This document shows, in pieces, positions 35,706 through 46,700 of a DNA stretch of 64,000 nucleotides (position 1 is its first letter; every line of letters starts with the position of its first letter). The stretch is from contig NC_052357.1 of NCBI RefSeq assembly GCF_009727055.1, positions 82,733,378-82,797,377 on the forward strand. The letters are read 5' to 3'. The notes beneath the pieces were generated by a model. The model was not told the DNA's origin, searched no databases, and saw only the letters and a program-made list of their open reading frames with translations. The stretch comes from Benincasa hispida. Taxonomy: Eukaryota; Streptophyta; Magnoliopsida; Cucurbitales; Cucurbitaceae. The position numbers and the translations under genes were made by a program.

Positions 35706-36517
35706 TGTTGGGATGGTACCAACATGCAGCGGAAGTGACGAGGATCGATAAGCACTCTAATTAATTAATTTTGGTAGAAATGAAAACATGCTCAAACAGA
35801 ATTTAATGGGTTTCAAGACATACCTTTGAAGAATCGTTGAAATCTCGATTTCCAGCTGCTAATTCCTCCAAATCTTTGTGCAAACCACCACAAGATCTTC
35901 CCTACTATTCTCTTGGTGCTCTAGATTGAATTGTGGGACTCAAAATAAGCTGGAATCAAAGGGAACTTGAGGAATGCTCACAGCAGCAACCCAATGAAGA
36001 ACATCTTCTTCTACCCGAATTTTCAGCTAAAATTCTATCGGTTGCATTCACTTTAACTTCACTCCAATCTCTTCAATATATTATAGACTATCATACAAAG
36101 AGATTTGTTGCATGAGATGCAGCTCATGCTTGGAGTAAATGAAGCTTGAAGATGGTGGGTTCTTTGTGAACTAGTTGAAGTTGAAAGTCACATTTTTCTT
36201 TTTGTGTAATTTCTATTTCCAAAATCCAAATTTTATTTTAAAATCATATTTGATTTCTAAAATCAAAATTTATTAATTTTACAAATTAATTTCATAAATT
36301 TGTTTTCTAATAAAACTAATAAATAATTATTTAAACAATTTAAATAATTCTAATTAATTTAATATCCAATACTAAATTTATTTTACACAAAACCATCTTC
36401 ATATATTTAAATCATATTTAAATATATATTATCCAATTTCATTTGATTCTAATTTGAACGTTATCACGTTATTCTAGAACTAATCCATTTTCGAGCTAGT
36501 AGGGGGACCTCGTGGAC
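35706..36517 (-). mobile_element. copia B 5' LTR, left part
   Basis: Begins TGTTGGGATGGTACC next to the primer site. Matches the 3' LTR at 27108 (AGCGGAAG..GATAAGCACTCTAATT, GAACATCTTCTTCTACCCG). It is interrupted at 36517 by an Athila-type solo LTR. Confidence 0.9.
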
Positions 36518-38297
36518 TGTTGGATGAAATTGAAATTGCGGCGGACGGAACGTAATGCAATGTAATGTCGCCGCAAAGATTGAAATGGTGAATGGATGAT
36601 GTGTATGTGATGTTGTGTGATGATGATATGTGTTGCTAAATCACGCTTTTCGATATAAATGCGATACTACGTTCTAAAATAATATATGCGATGCTGCTGA
36701 GATGTGCTCATAGTATGCGTTCATGTAGTACGTGCGTGTCACAAGTTTCTTACACTGGAACCAAGTATAATTCCACCGCAAGTTTCTCAGAGTGATCTGA
36801 GGTCGAACACGGGGATTGCGATGACAAATGTGATATTAATGTGATATATGCGACCGAAAACAAAATAATAATGAATTGTGTTGAAAAAGTAAAATGTGAT
36901 GAAAAATAAATAAGTGAAATGCGGCGACAAACAAATAAATGAATAACTGCGAAGTTGTGCAAGTATCTGATGGAATGCGATGGCAAGTCTTGTGAAATGT
37001 GTCAGAAAAAGAATGGGTTGGGGGAAAAGACATCACAAGTTCGTCAATCCTGTCGAGGACGCAACTAAGGTTCCACTTTCCCTTGGCTTACATTTCTCAG
37101 TGATCAGCAGCATTCCTGTATCTCTATGGTGAATCAAGGATGAACGTTGCGAATTTAAGGTTTCTTCCATCTCTGGAAATACTTCTTGCTTTAGTTAACG
37201 CATGCTATCAACCTTCTTTCAAGAGGAGGATTAACATCTTCACTTCTGCTCTCATAGGTGAAGATGTCGTTGAGCATGCATTAGCTAAACTTAGCTAATT
37301 TCTTCAATGAGGATTAACTTACTCGCTTAATCCTTCCCCCTTACCCTGGGGATTAGTTACACATGATAAGAGAGATGGACGATGAATGTATGGTGGAGAA
37401 CAGAGAAGTGATGATGAATATGATAATGATATTGGAAGATAAAGATAAGTGTTTGTTACAGATAGAAAAATGAAAGATTAGAAATGAACACAGTCGATGA
37501 ATAAAATGAGAGAACAAATAAGGAAAGCGTGTCAATGTCTTGACACGGATCTCAATCGGAGTGATTTGCTTGTCGGCGTGTAGGAGGAGTGAAGTGGAAT
37601 ACTTCCTTCTCAGGATAGTTTCCCAGGTAGAATTGATCTTTGCACAGAGCTTCCTTTCAGGCTTGTGAATGAATTTTTGGCTCCCAAGACTTCCCTTTTG
37701 GACTTGTCTCGTCTTTCTCATCTTTCTCTCGAATTTTCTCTAAATGTCTCTTCAGACCAGCCTACCGCGAATTCTCTATCAGTGTCTTTTCAGACCAGCC
37801 TCCCGCGAATTCTCTATCAATGTCTCTTCAGACCAGCCTCCTTTCTTTGGAATTGATGTAGCTATTTATAGAACTTAGCACCTCCTTCGTCAGTGGTCTC
37901 GCTCTGAAAAGTTACTTTTTCTGCCATGACTTGGTGGAAACGTCTGCTCTGCTCCACATTCAATTTTTCAGATCGTACAACAGAAAAGCTATACAATTTC
38001 AGAAATCCTTGCGAATGCGTTCGCTCTTTTCATCTACGATCAATCGCCGTATGCGATGCAAATGCATTGTTCATTTTTTCCTCGAGCGATCGTCGCATGC
38101 GGTGACTTGTCTCCTATAAAACAAAGACTTGGACATCCCTTTTTGCATCACAATGGGGTTAGCAGGTGTGCTTCCGACACTTTACAACTTTTTCGTTTCT
38201 AAGCCAATTGCTATATGTTCGACGCAACTTTTTCCTTCTTCTTGCCACATATTCTAAATAAGATGGTATAAATAACTTGTATTTCTACAAGCTATCA
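36518..38297 (-). mobile_element. Athila-type solo LTR inside copia B 5' LTR
   Basis: A 1780-bp LTR from TGTTGGATGAAATTG to CTACAAGCTATCA. TGGAC (36513-36517) and TAGAC (38298-38302) are a 4-of-5 target duplication, and the copia LTR reads on across the gap (GACCTCGTGGAC|CTATAGATCATGGGC). It contains the shared TTCTTACACTGGAACCAAG block and a 38-bp tandem repeat. Frames at 36750, 36836, 37353, 37665 and 37931 are inside the LTR. Confidence 0.92.
37745..37842. repeat. 38-bp tandem repeat, about 2.6 copies
   Basis: TGTCTCTTCAGACCAGCC recurs at 37745, 37783 and 37821 with the linker GCGAATTCTCTATCA between copies. The unit lies in the solo LTR downstream of its TATA region on the plus map and is not seen in the other Athila LTRs. 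Confidence 0.8.
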
Positions 38298-39298
38298 TAG
38301 ACCTATAGATCATGGGCTCCAACGATCAGAGATTAATCGACTAAACTCATTAGACCGATCTAACTCCCATTCGTTAACTAATGGGTCACTCCACTAAAGC
38401 CCATAGTTGAACTCCCCTCACTATAGATATATTATGTTCACTCAATATAACCATGATTAGTAAGTCAACCTTTCATAGGTTGTTCGTAATAACGGCTGGG
38501 TCGAATCTCTGTTTTACTCCTGAAATTACCTCTTATTCCTTAAGTCCCCACTGATCCCCTAATGAACAATTATTTTGTGATCCAATCAAAAAACCGAGTC
38601 CTTCTCGGGCCAATGAGAGGGCGGGGCCTCTTGTTCAAGACCCAGAATCAGCACTTAAGGGAACAACCTCTCTACTATCTCTAAAAGTGGGTAGAAGTGA
38701 ATTCCGTCTTGCACCCTATGTCCCCAGCTATCTATCCGATCTTACCCTTGAAATGGGAGGCTTATTGAGCCAACCCTCTCTTATGAAAATCTAAGGATAA
38801 TTCCAAATAAATAGGAGTTCATAGTTAACTCAAGATTAAGGTCAAGTTACCTAGGTCATCACTTTGAAATAGTCAGTCTTAAACAATAAACAGCATTATA
38901 AAGTAAGAGTGACTGATTTCGTGGTCCGATCTTGTACAAACCCTTTTGCACAAGGACACCCCTACTTCTCATGTCACAACATGAACGAATTAGGATCACT
39001 TCGTTTGTAGTACTTTACAACTCCTTGTAACAACTACAAAGCAAACCGCATCCAATAGTGTTACCCGAAAAAGGTACCCAACCTTATTCATATACTATAG
39101 ATCATTTTGACTATTTACTCGAACCTGATCCACCTTTATGTCTCTACATAAAGTTCAAGTACTCATCCAATAGTCAAGGGACTTTCAGGTTTATTGGATT
39201 TCTATTAATCAAAACATCTATTCAATAACACCTCATTGAATTTTCAGAATAAAATCCATTGTTTACAAACCACGAGTTTTGAGACATAAAACCCAACA
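38298..39298 (-). mobile_element. copia B 5' LTR, right part
   Basis: Continues B's LTR to the terminus TTTTGAGACATAAAACCCAACA at 39298. After it ATTAT pairs with TTTAT before 27108. It contains the sequence block deleted from the 3' LTR. Confidence 0.9.
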
Positions 39299-40607
39299 AT
39301 TATTTAATTTTATATACAATTAAGTCACTAATTAATTTCATATAAAATTAATTATTAATAATTAATTAAACAATTTAATTAATTATATTAATTTAATATC
39401 AAATATCAAATTAATTAACCACTAATTCCTCAATCATGAAATTAATATTAAATCATATTTAAATATTATCCGATTCTCCAAACTCGTTTAATTCGATAAT
39501 TAAACATGTAACTATATCGTATATAATTATTAATTCCTTTAGTTTGAATTTGAACTTTTCAATTTTACTCATCACGTTATTCTAAGGTTTATTCTGTTTG
39601 TGAGCTAGTAGAGAGACCTAATGGATCTACAGATCATGGGCTCCAACGATTCAAGATTAACCAGCTAAACTCTTTAAACTAATTAATCACCATTTGTTAA
39701 CTACCGGGTCACTCCACTAAAGCCTAGTAATTGCACTCCCCTCACTGTAGATATATTTAATCACCATTTATTCGTAATAACAGCTGGATCAATAGCTGTT
39801 ATACCCCCGAGATTACCTCTTGTTACTTAAGTCCCACTAATCCTTTAATGAATAATTGGTTTGAGATCTAATCAACCAACCGAGTCCCTCTCGGGCCAAT
39901 GAGAGGGTGTGGCCCCTTGTTTAAGACCCAACGTCAACACTTAAGGGAACAACGGGTAGGAGTGAATTCCATCTTGCACCTTATGTCTTAGCTATCTACC
40001 CGGTCTTACCCTTGAAATGAGAGGCTTATTGAGCTGGCGCTATTGAGCCAACCCTCACCCATGAAAATCTAAGGATAATCCCAAATAAACAAGAGTTCAT
40101 AGTAAGCTCAAAATTAAAGGTTAAGTTACCTAGGTTATCATTTTGAAATAGTCAGTCTTAAATAGTAAACAATGTTACAAAGTAAGAGTGTCTTATTTCT
40201 TGGTCCGATCTTATACAAACTCTTCACATAGGATGCCCTCACTCCTCATGTCTCCACATGAACGAATCAAGATCACTTCGTTTGTAGCACTTTACAACAT
40301 TTGTAACATCTACAAAGTGGGTTGCATCCAATAGTGTCCTTAGAATAAGGTACCTAGCCTTATTCATATACTATAGACCATTAGCTACCTACTCGAACTT
40401 GATTCACTTTTATGTCTCCATATAAAGTTCCAGTATTCATGTGTTAGCAATGGATCTTTAGTTTATTGGATTTATTTCTAAAATGAAATGAGCAATTCAT
40501 ATATTGAATAACTACTTTATTGAATCAAACATAAATAACATCTTTATTCATTAACAAAATAAGTTTTTTGTTTACAAACCACGAGTTTTAGGACATAAAA
40601 TCCAACA
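39299..40607 (-). mobile_element. copia A 5' LTR, right part
   Basis: Picks up A's LTR where it was broken at 27107. The AT-rich stretch matches 20570-20700 of A's 3' LTR (TAATTTCATATAAA..TTAATTATTAATAATTAATT). It ends ACATAAAATCCAACA at 40607. This continuity shows that B is nested in A. Confidence 0.9.
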
Positions 40608-41035
40608 AAGTAGAGGAAGAGAGAATTAAGGACGAGTAAGAAGAGCAAGAAGAGAAAATTGAAAAAGATATTGATGAGGAATAAAATGAAGACATTGAAA
40701 GATAAGGAAAAAAAAAGAAAACAAAAGGGGAAGCTGATTGTTGAAGAGAAAAGAGAGCATAAAAAGTTCAACCGAAGGTAGCTGAAGATAAACATCTTGA
40801 TGTTCAAAACAAGATACCAGAAAGACCAAAAAGACAGTGAAAACTAACAAAAAAAAAGGCAATGGACAATAAGAATGAAAAGAAGGTCTCCCTCAAAGAA
40901 GAAATCAAGGAAGAAGAATAACTCCCCACAGAGGACAGCAACAGAAAAATTGATGATGGATACTGTTCTGAGCTTCGACCTTAACATTTCTCAACTGAAA
41001 TCTCAATCTCAATCTCAACCTAAACCTTTTTAGCC
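40608..41035 (+). pseudogene. Lys/Glu-rich coding remnant, likely tail of the DUF1985 gene
   Basis: Just after the copia nest, the plus strand reads VEEERIKDE-stop-EEQEEKIEKDIDEE-stop-NEDIER, then many Lys/Glu/Gln codons over about 300 bases, ending in repeated AATCTCAATCTCAA. Highly charged low-complexity linkers follow DUF1985 in many plant MULE-encoded proteins. That, plus its position opposite 18301 across the nest, is why I join them. There are several stops, and the exact frame relation to the DUF1985 part cannot be shown. A minus-strand frame (40544-40862) is rich in Phe/Leu and is the shadow of this purine-rich strand. Confidence 0.45.
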
Positions 41036-41295
41036 TTGATTTTAGAACTATATATTTGTGAATTTTGGTTATTGTCTATCTTTTTGAATTCTAGTTGTTG
41101 CATTGATTTTAGAACTAATTGACAATGAAATACATTTTTGTGAATTCTAGTAATTTGTAAATTTGGTTTGTACTAGGGATGATGAACAACTCTTCAAATT
41201 CTAAATTAGTGTTATTTTTTGTTGTGCTATGATTATATCAATTTTATAGAGCTTTCTTTATGGGTATATCTATTGAATGAACTTCTATTAGGGTA
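41036..41295. other. unassigned AT-rich spacer
   Basis: TTGAATTCTAGTTGTTGCATTGATTTTAGAAC-like repeats (TTTTAGAACTA twice at 41040 and 41107). No gene seen. Confidence 0.4.
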
Positions 41296-42196
41296 TATCA
41301 TGAATAAAATCTATCAGTGATAGACACGAATAGATTACTATCATGGTCTATCAGATATACACTGGTAGAAATCTATCACTATCTATTGTTGTAGACATTA
41401 ATAGACTTCTATCAGTGTTTATCGTTGTTATACTTCAACTAGTTCAATAATTTAGTGTCAATGGTATTCATAGATAGATAGTATAAATGTCTATCATACT
41501 CTATTAGTGATACTTGTTAGACAATTAATGGTATAAGTGGTACTTGTTAACAATCAATGGCATTGGTGCTCATATTAGTTATTGGGTTATAAATTGAACA
41601 ATCAAATAGATCTTAAAATTTAATTCATTAAAAACGTAAACATCACGGGGGTGTACATTATACAGTGATAGACTATAATCTTTATCTAGTTCTATCTACT
41701 GATAGACAATGATTGTAGCCTATCACTGTCTTTCAGTAGATAGACACAAATACGCATTTATTAGCGTCTATCACAGTCATAGAAGTTCATTTACCTTATT
41801 GCTTATACATAGTTCCAGATAGAAGATTTCTATTTGTTGACATTTTAATCCATTGTAAACTTGAAAATCAATGCATTGACAATGTGTTATTATTTGATCC
41901 CTTCAAATTAGTAATTCAACTATTGTAGGTTCGCATTCAACAAAAGAAAATTGGCTGAAGTTGGAAGATTTTGATAGTGATAGTTGATAGTTGATAGAAA
42001 CTATAACTGCTTTAAGCATTGATAGTTGTCTATCATTGTCTATTAATGATAGTTATTTATCAGTAATAGACGATGATAATGTTCTATCACTATCTATCAG
42101 TAATAGTCAACTATCACGATCTCTCGATGTCTATCAATCTTAGATCATTATTAGTAGACAGACATAGATAGACATCTATCTGGGTCTATCACCAAA
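41296..42196. repeat. GATAG/CTATC repeat array, right
   Basis: About 0.9 kb of GATAG and CTATC words such as TATCAGTGATAGACAC and GATAGTTGTCTATCATTGTC, denser at 41300-41500, 41660-41790 and 41970-42190. Same vocabulary as the left array at 17495-17812. Confidence 0.7.
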
Positions 42197-42428
42197 GTTA
42201 GTTTGTTGTGCTTCCACCAAAATGAAGATACTGTTCAATTTACTTACAACTAAAAAATAGAGTACTGTTCTATTAGAGTACATATTGAATAAATAATGAA
42301 AAAAATAAAAAATAAATAATAATAGAACCAATCAAGGGAAAAAAATAACTTTCATAAATTCTAATATCAATTCATTTGGCAATACAAGAAAAAAAATGCA
42401 ATTATCATGATTATATCATTGATTAATT
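42197..42428. other. AT-rich flank before copia D
   Basis: No gene. A-rich sequence (42290-42340), ending TTGATTAATT at the start of D's LTR. Confidence 0.4.
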
Positions 42429-42775
42429 TGTTGGGATTGGTGTCCTAATTCTCTCGGAGTCTCGTTGTTTTGTAAAGATACACATTGTTTAATGAATAAA
42501 ATAAGTGTTATTTAATTCTGGCATTTACTCATATCCAATAAACAAAGCTCCTTGATTATCTTATGTGAACTTAAGCATATATATGTGATATACAAGTAGA
42601 TCATGCCTTAAGTGATAACCTAAATAGGTTTGTAGTATAAGGATTAAGGTGGGATACTTGGTCCTGGTGACACTACGAATACGGCCCGCTTTGTAGAGGT
42701 TTGCAAGTGTTGTAAACTACTATAGATGGTAGATCCTGACCATTCATGTGGAGACGTGCAAGCGGAGGTGTCCTA
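42429..42775 (+). mobile_element. copia D first LTR, 5' 347 bp only
   Basis: TGTTGGGATTGGTGTCCTAA.. aligns closely with the second LTR at 56795 (ATACACATTGTTTAATGAAT, GTGATATACAAG, GTAGATCCTGACCATTCATG) up to TCCTATA. There it joins the Athila LTR at the shared letters TATAAA. The remaining 1.7 kb of this LTR and D's primer site are absent. Confidence 0.9.
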
Positions 42776-44396
42776 TAAAACAATGCAGGATTGCGTTGAT
42801 AAAAATATACAATATTGCGTCCAAAAGCATTAAGTTCACAACATTGCAATTACATGCGTCCATCGCATTAAAACAACTAACTTATGTATTTTTGTGAAGA
42901 AAATGTGTTGACGCAAGGCGAAAATGCGATTCAAAGAAATTAACGTACGAGTGCATTAAGAGATTGCATTAATGCAAGGCTATGCATTCATTTGCGCTTG
43001 CGAATATCTGATCAAGAAGGTTGCACATAGAGCCGGCACATCATGGTGGGCGCACCTGGGTGAAAAGCGTAATAAATCACGATGGGACAGAAAGCCGATG
43101 ACGGTTAATTCCGAATTAAGTTGACAAGTCGTTAACGACCTATGTAGCAAGTAAACTCAACTTTTCGGTGACAAATATTCAGCGCATCAGATAGAGAATT
43201 AATGCCATATCATCAGTGCAATCATAAGAGATTCACCCCGAAGCTCTATAAATACCAAAGGTCACCTTCAGTGAAGGAGTTCGTTCAATTAGTTAATTTT
43301 CCCTATAGATAGAAGTAGCCTTGTTCATAGTTTTCTTTACTTAGAAGGCGAAGGTGAGTGAAGGGAGATTATATCGAGAGATCATTCCGGTGAACTTGGA
43401 ATAGTGTCAGAAGCGTCAAAATCAGAGAGAGGGCCAACTCTTGCAGAAGCAAGAACATCTTTTGAACAGAATAGACATAACGGTGTAAAAGCCTTAGGAA
43501 GCAAGGAATTGCTACCAGGCTCTCTACCCTTACTTTCTATTGTTATTTGTACTCTGAACTTATTTATAGAAATGGAAATTTCATCTTTATATCTGTTCAC
43601 TCTCTGTTCATTACGCATGAGTAGCTAAATCTATCGAATGGGTTGAGAAGCACTTAGCTAGCATAACCTGGGATCTTCATTCTATGCAATATGTATGCAT
43701 CATTCGTCCATTAGAGATACTCGGGAGGGTAGTCTAAGGATAGAATCTAGGCTTGGAAAAGTCATATTAGAATCTAGGCACGGGAGAGTCAGATTAGAAC
43801 CGCATAATCAAGAGATAGAAGCTTAGGAATAAGCTCTATTTGCTAGTAACGCATCGCATGCATCCTAGAGATAGGTTATGATTGTATGCGATCACATTGT
43901 CCTTGTATGCATCTTGCATCATCGCATAGGCAAGAAGTAGAGACTTAGGAATAAACTCTATGACACTATCGCATTCATCGCATGCGTCCTAAAATTAGGA
44001 GCCACCACATTTGCATTGGAAAATGTTTTGCTGTCACATGAGTGTAGCATGATCGCATAGTTTGAATGCATTCTTGAGAAACGCTAGCTAAAGACCTTCT
44101 CAACCTGTTCCATCACATACTCAATGTATCTGTCGCATAATTACTTTTATCTTAAATCTGTCGCATACTTTTTATACTGTAAACAACAAACCAACCAACT
44201 CTTGATTTATTGTTACCGCAAAGTGATCTAAAAATTACTACTGCATATTGTTTTCCTTAGTTTCGAGTTCGACCCTGGGCTTACCAGGAAACTCAGTAGG
44301 GCTTATACTTGGTCCTGCTGAGAAAACTTGTTTGCATAACACATTTTCCATCAACGCATTCCACTCCATTATTTCATCGCATAAAATAACACATCA
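42776..44396 (+). mobile_element. Athila-type 5' LTR (plus), first 40 bases lost
   Basis: Nearly the same as LTR2 (51083-52758), with scattered single-base changes and an 8-base difference near 43231/51577. It lacks the first ~40 bases (TGATAACGGGCAGAAATGCA) that LTR2 has. It ends ..ACACATCA six bases before the primer site. Contains a TATA box at 43247. The open frame at 43404-43628 is present in LTR2 too (51763-51984) and has no domain. Confidence 0.92.
43247..43254 (+). promoter_or_regulatory. TATA box of the Athila-type 5' LTR
   Basis: TATAAATA after AAGCTC, at the same place as in LTR2 and the minus LTRs. Likely core promoter of the element by position. Confidence 0.55.
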
Positions 44397-44402
44397 AATT
44401 TT

Positions 44403-44420
44403 TGGCACCGTTGCCGGGGA
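44403..44420 (+). other. Athila-type primer-binding site (tRNA-Asp)
   Basis: TGGCACCGTTGCCGGGGA differs by one base from the Athila-group site TGGCGCCGTTGCCGGGGA, which pairs with the tRNA-Asp 3' end. It lies 6 bases after the LTR and fixes the class and the plus orientation of this element. Confidence 0.9.
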
Positions 44421-44523
44421 CTTCGGCAATACAGTGTGCTAACGGTAATTTTCTGATTTTCTTTGCATCTTTCAATCTCTGGTGAATTACGACCCACAAA
44501 TTGAAAGAACGTTCCAATGAAGA

Positions 44524-45137
44524 TTGAGAGATAGCCGCCAGCAACAAGAGAAAGATAACATGGCGGAACAACCTGGAAATGGAGCACCAAATGAAAATAA
44601 TGTCATGGCGAATCCCATCCTATTGGCAAATGATCGTAATAGGCCCATTAAGAACTATTCATCGACCAACCTCTACGATTTCTCCCAAGAAATCATGAGG
44701 GCCACTCTTGAAGGATCGAGATTCGAAATAAAGTCGGTGATGCTGCAGATGATCCAAACTGCCGGACAGTTTGATGGTAGGCATGGCGAGGACCCGCACG
44801 CCCGCCTCCAGAGTTTCATCAAGATCTGCAACACTTTTGTGTTCCCAAATATCTCTACCAAGGAGGTTCAGCTAACATTGTTCCCATTTTCCTTATGCGA
44901 TCAAGCAAGAAAATGGGCTTATTCTCTCGAACCGGGAGAGATAACATCGTGGGAACAAGTCGTGGAAAAGTTCATGAAGAAATACTTCCCTCCAATAGAG
45001 AACGCAAGAAGAAGGAAGTTAATTATGAATTTTGAACAGGATGTTGACGAATCGCTCAGCGACGCTTGGGCGATATTTAAGAGGCTGGTAAGAGATTGCC
45101 CACATACGGCTTACCAGACTGTTTACGAATGAAGATT
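44524..45137 (+). pseudogene. Athila-type gag, capsid part
   Basis: A 202-codon open frame (ATG at 44524, MRDSRQQQEKDN start) in the typical place about 100 bases after the primer site. It contains the retrotransposon gag domain of Ty3/gypsy (PF03732 type): ARLQSFIKICNTFVFPNIS, LFPFSLCDQARKWAYSL, and WEQVVEKFMKKYFPP..NARRRKLIMNF. Gag assembles the particle that holds element RNA. The frame ends in a stop after AYQTVYE; intact family members continue past this point, so this is a truncation by mutation. The N-terminus is Asn/Pro/Gln-rich, as usual in the group. Confidence 0.92.
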
Positions 45138-45632
45138 TTCTACTAAGGATTAACCCCTGCATCGCAGATCGCTACCAATACAGCAGCAGCTGGAGGTCTA
45201 TCGGATAAAACTTATGAGGAGGCCAAGAATAACCTTAATCACATTTCAAAAAGTCACGAGGACTAGAGAGAAAGCGATCAAAGATTAAGAATTAGAGACA
45301 ATGACGCAAACAACGGGGCCATCGCATCCCTTCAGAACTAAATGACTATGATGATGAGTTTGATAAAAGGCATCACAATTAATAGCACGGGAGCGAAAAA
45401 AGGGCAGGTCAATGCAATTGCTCAAACGACTATAAGTTGTGTCATCTATGGAGAAGCACATCCGATGGAAGAATGCCCGGGAAATTCGCACTCAGTATGC
45501 TTCATAAAGAACAACCCTTATTCCGACACGTACAACCTCGAGTGGAGAACCACCCCAATTTCGCGTGGAAAAATCAACAACAAAGCTTTCAACCAGTGGC
45601 GTAAAAAGAAGGGCCACCCAACTTTTCCCGCC

Positions 45633-45831
45633 AACCAACGATCCAACGCATAACTAAGCCAGCAGTTCACAGGCACCGCAATCTTCATCCTTAGAGAGCT
45701 TGTAAGCAGTAAATTCAAGAGCTGTCTCTTATACACATCTAGATGTGTATAAGAGACAGCGAACCAACGGTCCAACGCATAACTAAGCCAGCAGTTCACA
45801 GGCACCGCAATCTTCATCCTTAGAGAGCTTG
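45633..45831. repeat. 70-bp direct repeat around the adapter
   Basis: 45633-45702 and 45762-45831 are the same 70 bases except one (GAT against GGT in AACCAACG(A/G)TCC). The similarity weakens just beyond, at 45703 and 45832. The two copies bracket the Tn5 mosaic-end palindrome. It is best read as two ends of one mate-pair fragment or two related Athila copies placed side by side. Confidence 0.95.
45722..45759. other. Nextera mate-pair junction adapter (artefact)
   Basis: CTGTCTCTTATACACATCT (45722-45740) is followed directly by its reverse complement AGATGTGTATAAGAGACAG (45741-45759). Each half is the 19-bp Tn5 mosaic end; joined they are the circularisation junction of Nextera mate-pair libraries. 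The minus-strand translation across it contains SYTHLDVYKRQ, the familiar peptide of such contamination. It is not part of the genome. Confidence 0.98.
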
Positions 45832-46261
45832 CTGAAGCAGTACATTGAGAGAATGAATCAGTGCTTTAGAATCAAGCAACGTCCATCCGAAATCTCGAAA
45901 TTCAGCTAGGATAGATTGTGGGCGAACTCAAAAACAGACTGCAAGGAGCATTGTCGAGCTCAACTGAGCTCCCTCGCAACTCTGGGTGTACAGGAAAGGA
46001 ACAATGCTTAGCAGTCTCCTTGCTAAGCGAAAAAATGACAACGGAAGTAGGGGAGGAACCCATCACGACCAACTTAAATGCGGTAACAACCGAGGACCCA
46101 TTGACATATGATTCCGAAGAGCCCGAGAAGATGAACCCAGAAGTTGTGTCCACCTTCAAGCCTCTAGAACATGAGATAGAAGAAGTCCAGCTACCACTAT
46201 TTCTACAAATATTGAAAAAGAAACAGAATAATAAAGATAAGATCGCTACGGAGGCAGTAAC

Positions 46262-46700
46262 GCAAAATACAACGATCCCACCAAAAATGTGTGACCCAGG
46301 AATCTTCACGATAACATGCTCCATTTTAGAGGTCTACAGTGGCCAAGCACTATGCGATCTTGGGGTGAGTATAAACGTAACGCCGCTATCAATCTTCAAA
46401 CAATTGAATATGGTCAAACTTAAGCCCACGATAGAGACTCTTCTACTTGTGGACAGATCCAGAATACATCCCGAGGAGAGTTGAAAGATGTCGCAATCTC
46501 AATTGAAAAATTCATCTTGCCGGCAGACTTCATCATTTTGGATTATAAAGCGGACAAAGATAGCCCATCATATTGGGACGACCATTCCTCGTGACCGGTC
46601 GCCTTCAACAAGGAAAAGCTCCGGATTAGGCAGTCAAAATCCCAGAGGACCGAGAAAAGAAGAAAAAGTCGTCGTGGACGTAAAAAGTCCAGCCTGAAAT
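46262..46700 (+). pseudogene. Athila-type aspartic protease
   Basis: The frame ending at 46484 contains GIFTITCSILEVYSGQALCD then LGVSINVTPLSIFKQL. This is the Athila protease active-site region (family form DLGASINLMPLS; here Ala is Val and Met is Thr). After a frameshift at about 46480 the next frame reads GELKDVAISIEKFILPADFI then ILDYKADKDSPI.GRPFL, the protease C-terminal part with the ILGRPFL-like element. The enzyme would cut Gag-Pol. Downstream, where RT, RNase H and integrase should follow, there is none: the element goes directly to its 3' untranslated region, so it could only move with help. Confidence 0.85.

Larger units (their letters stand above)
45138..46261 (+). pseudogene. 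Athila-type gag C-terminal part, frameshifted and bearing an adapter insertion
   Basis: Pieces in different frames continue gag. Codons near 45425-45480 give CVIYGEAHPMEECP, where the family knuckle has Cys instead of Tyr as second ligand. The NNPYSDTYN segment follows at 45510, with a frameshift at about 45540. From 45918 a frame runs 189 codons (MGELKNRLQGALSSSTELPR, CTGKEQCLAVSLLSEK), matching the Athila linker before protease. Bases 45703-45761 hold a mate-pair adapter and its junction, and 70 bp of gag (45633-45702) are repeated at 45762-45831. Part of the disruption is therefore an assembly artefact and not mutation. Confidence 0.85.

Noticed and set aside
40544..40862. Phe/Leu-rich minus frames resembling a membrane protein
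   Set aside because: They are the complement of a purine-rich Lys/Glu coding remnant; hydrophobic shadows of such DNA are expected.
43382..43628. Frames on both strands repeated at 51763-51984, as a conserved small protein
   Set aside because: The conservation is that of the two LTRs of one element; the frame lengths differ and no domain is visible.
44403..44420. A tRNA-Asp gene
   Set aside because: Only the 18 bases complementary to the tRNA 3' end are present, next to an LTR; there is no cloverleaf.
45518..45817. Minus-strand 99-codon frame with an internal repeat (KIAVPVNCWLSYALDRW twice)
   Set aside because: It spans the mate-pair adapter, and the repeat is the 70-bp artefactual duplication. 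SYTHLDVYKRQ is the translated adapter.
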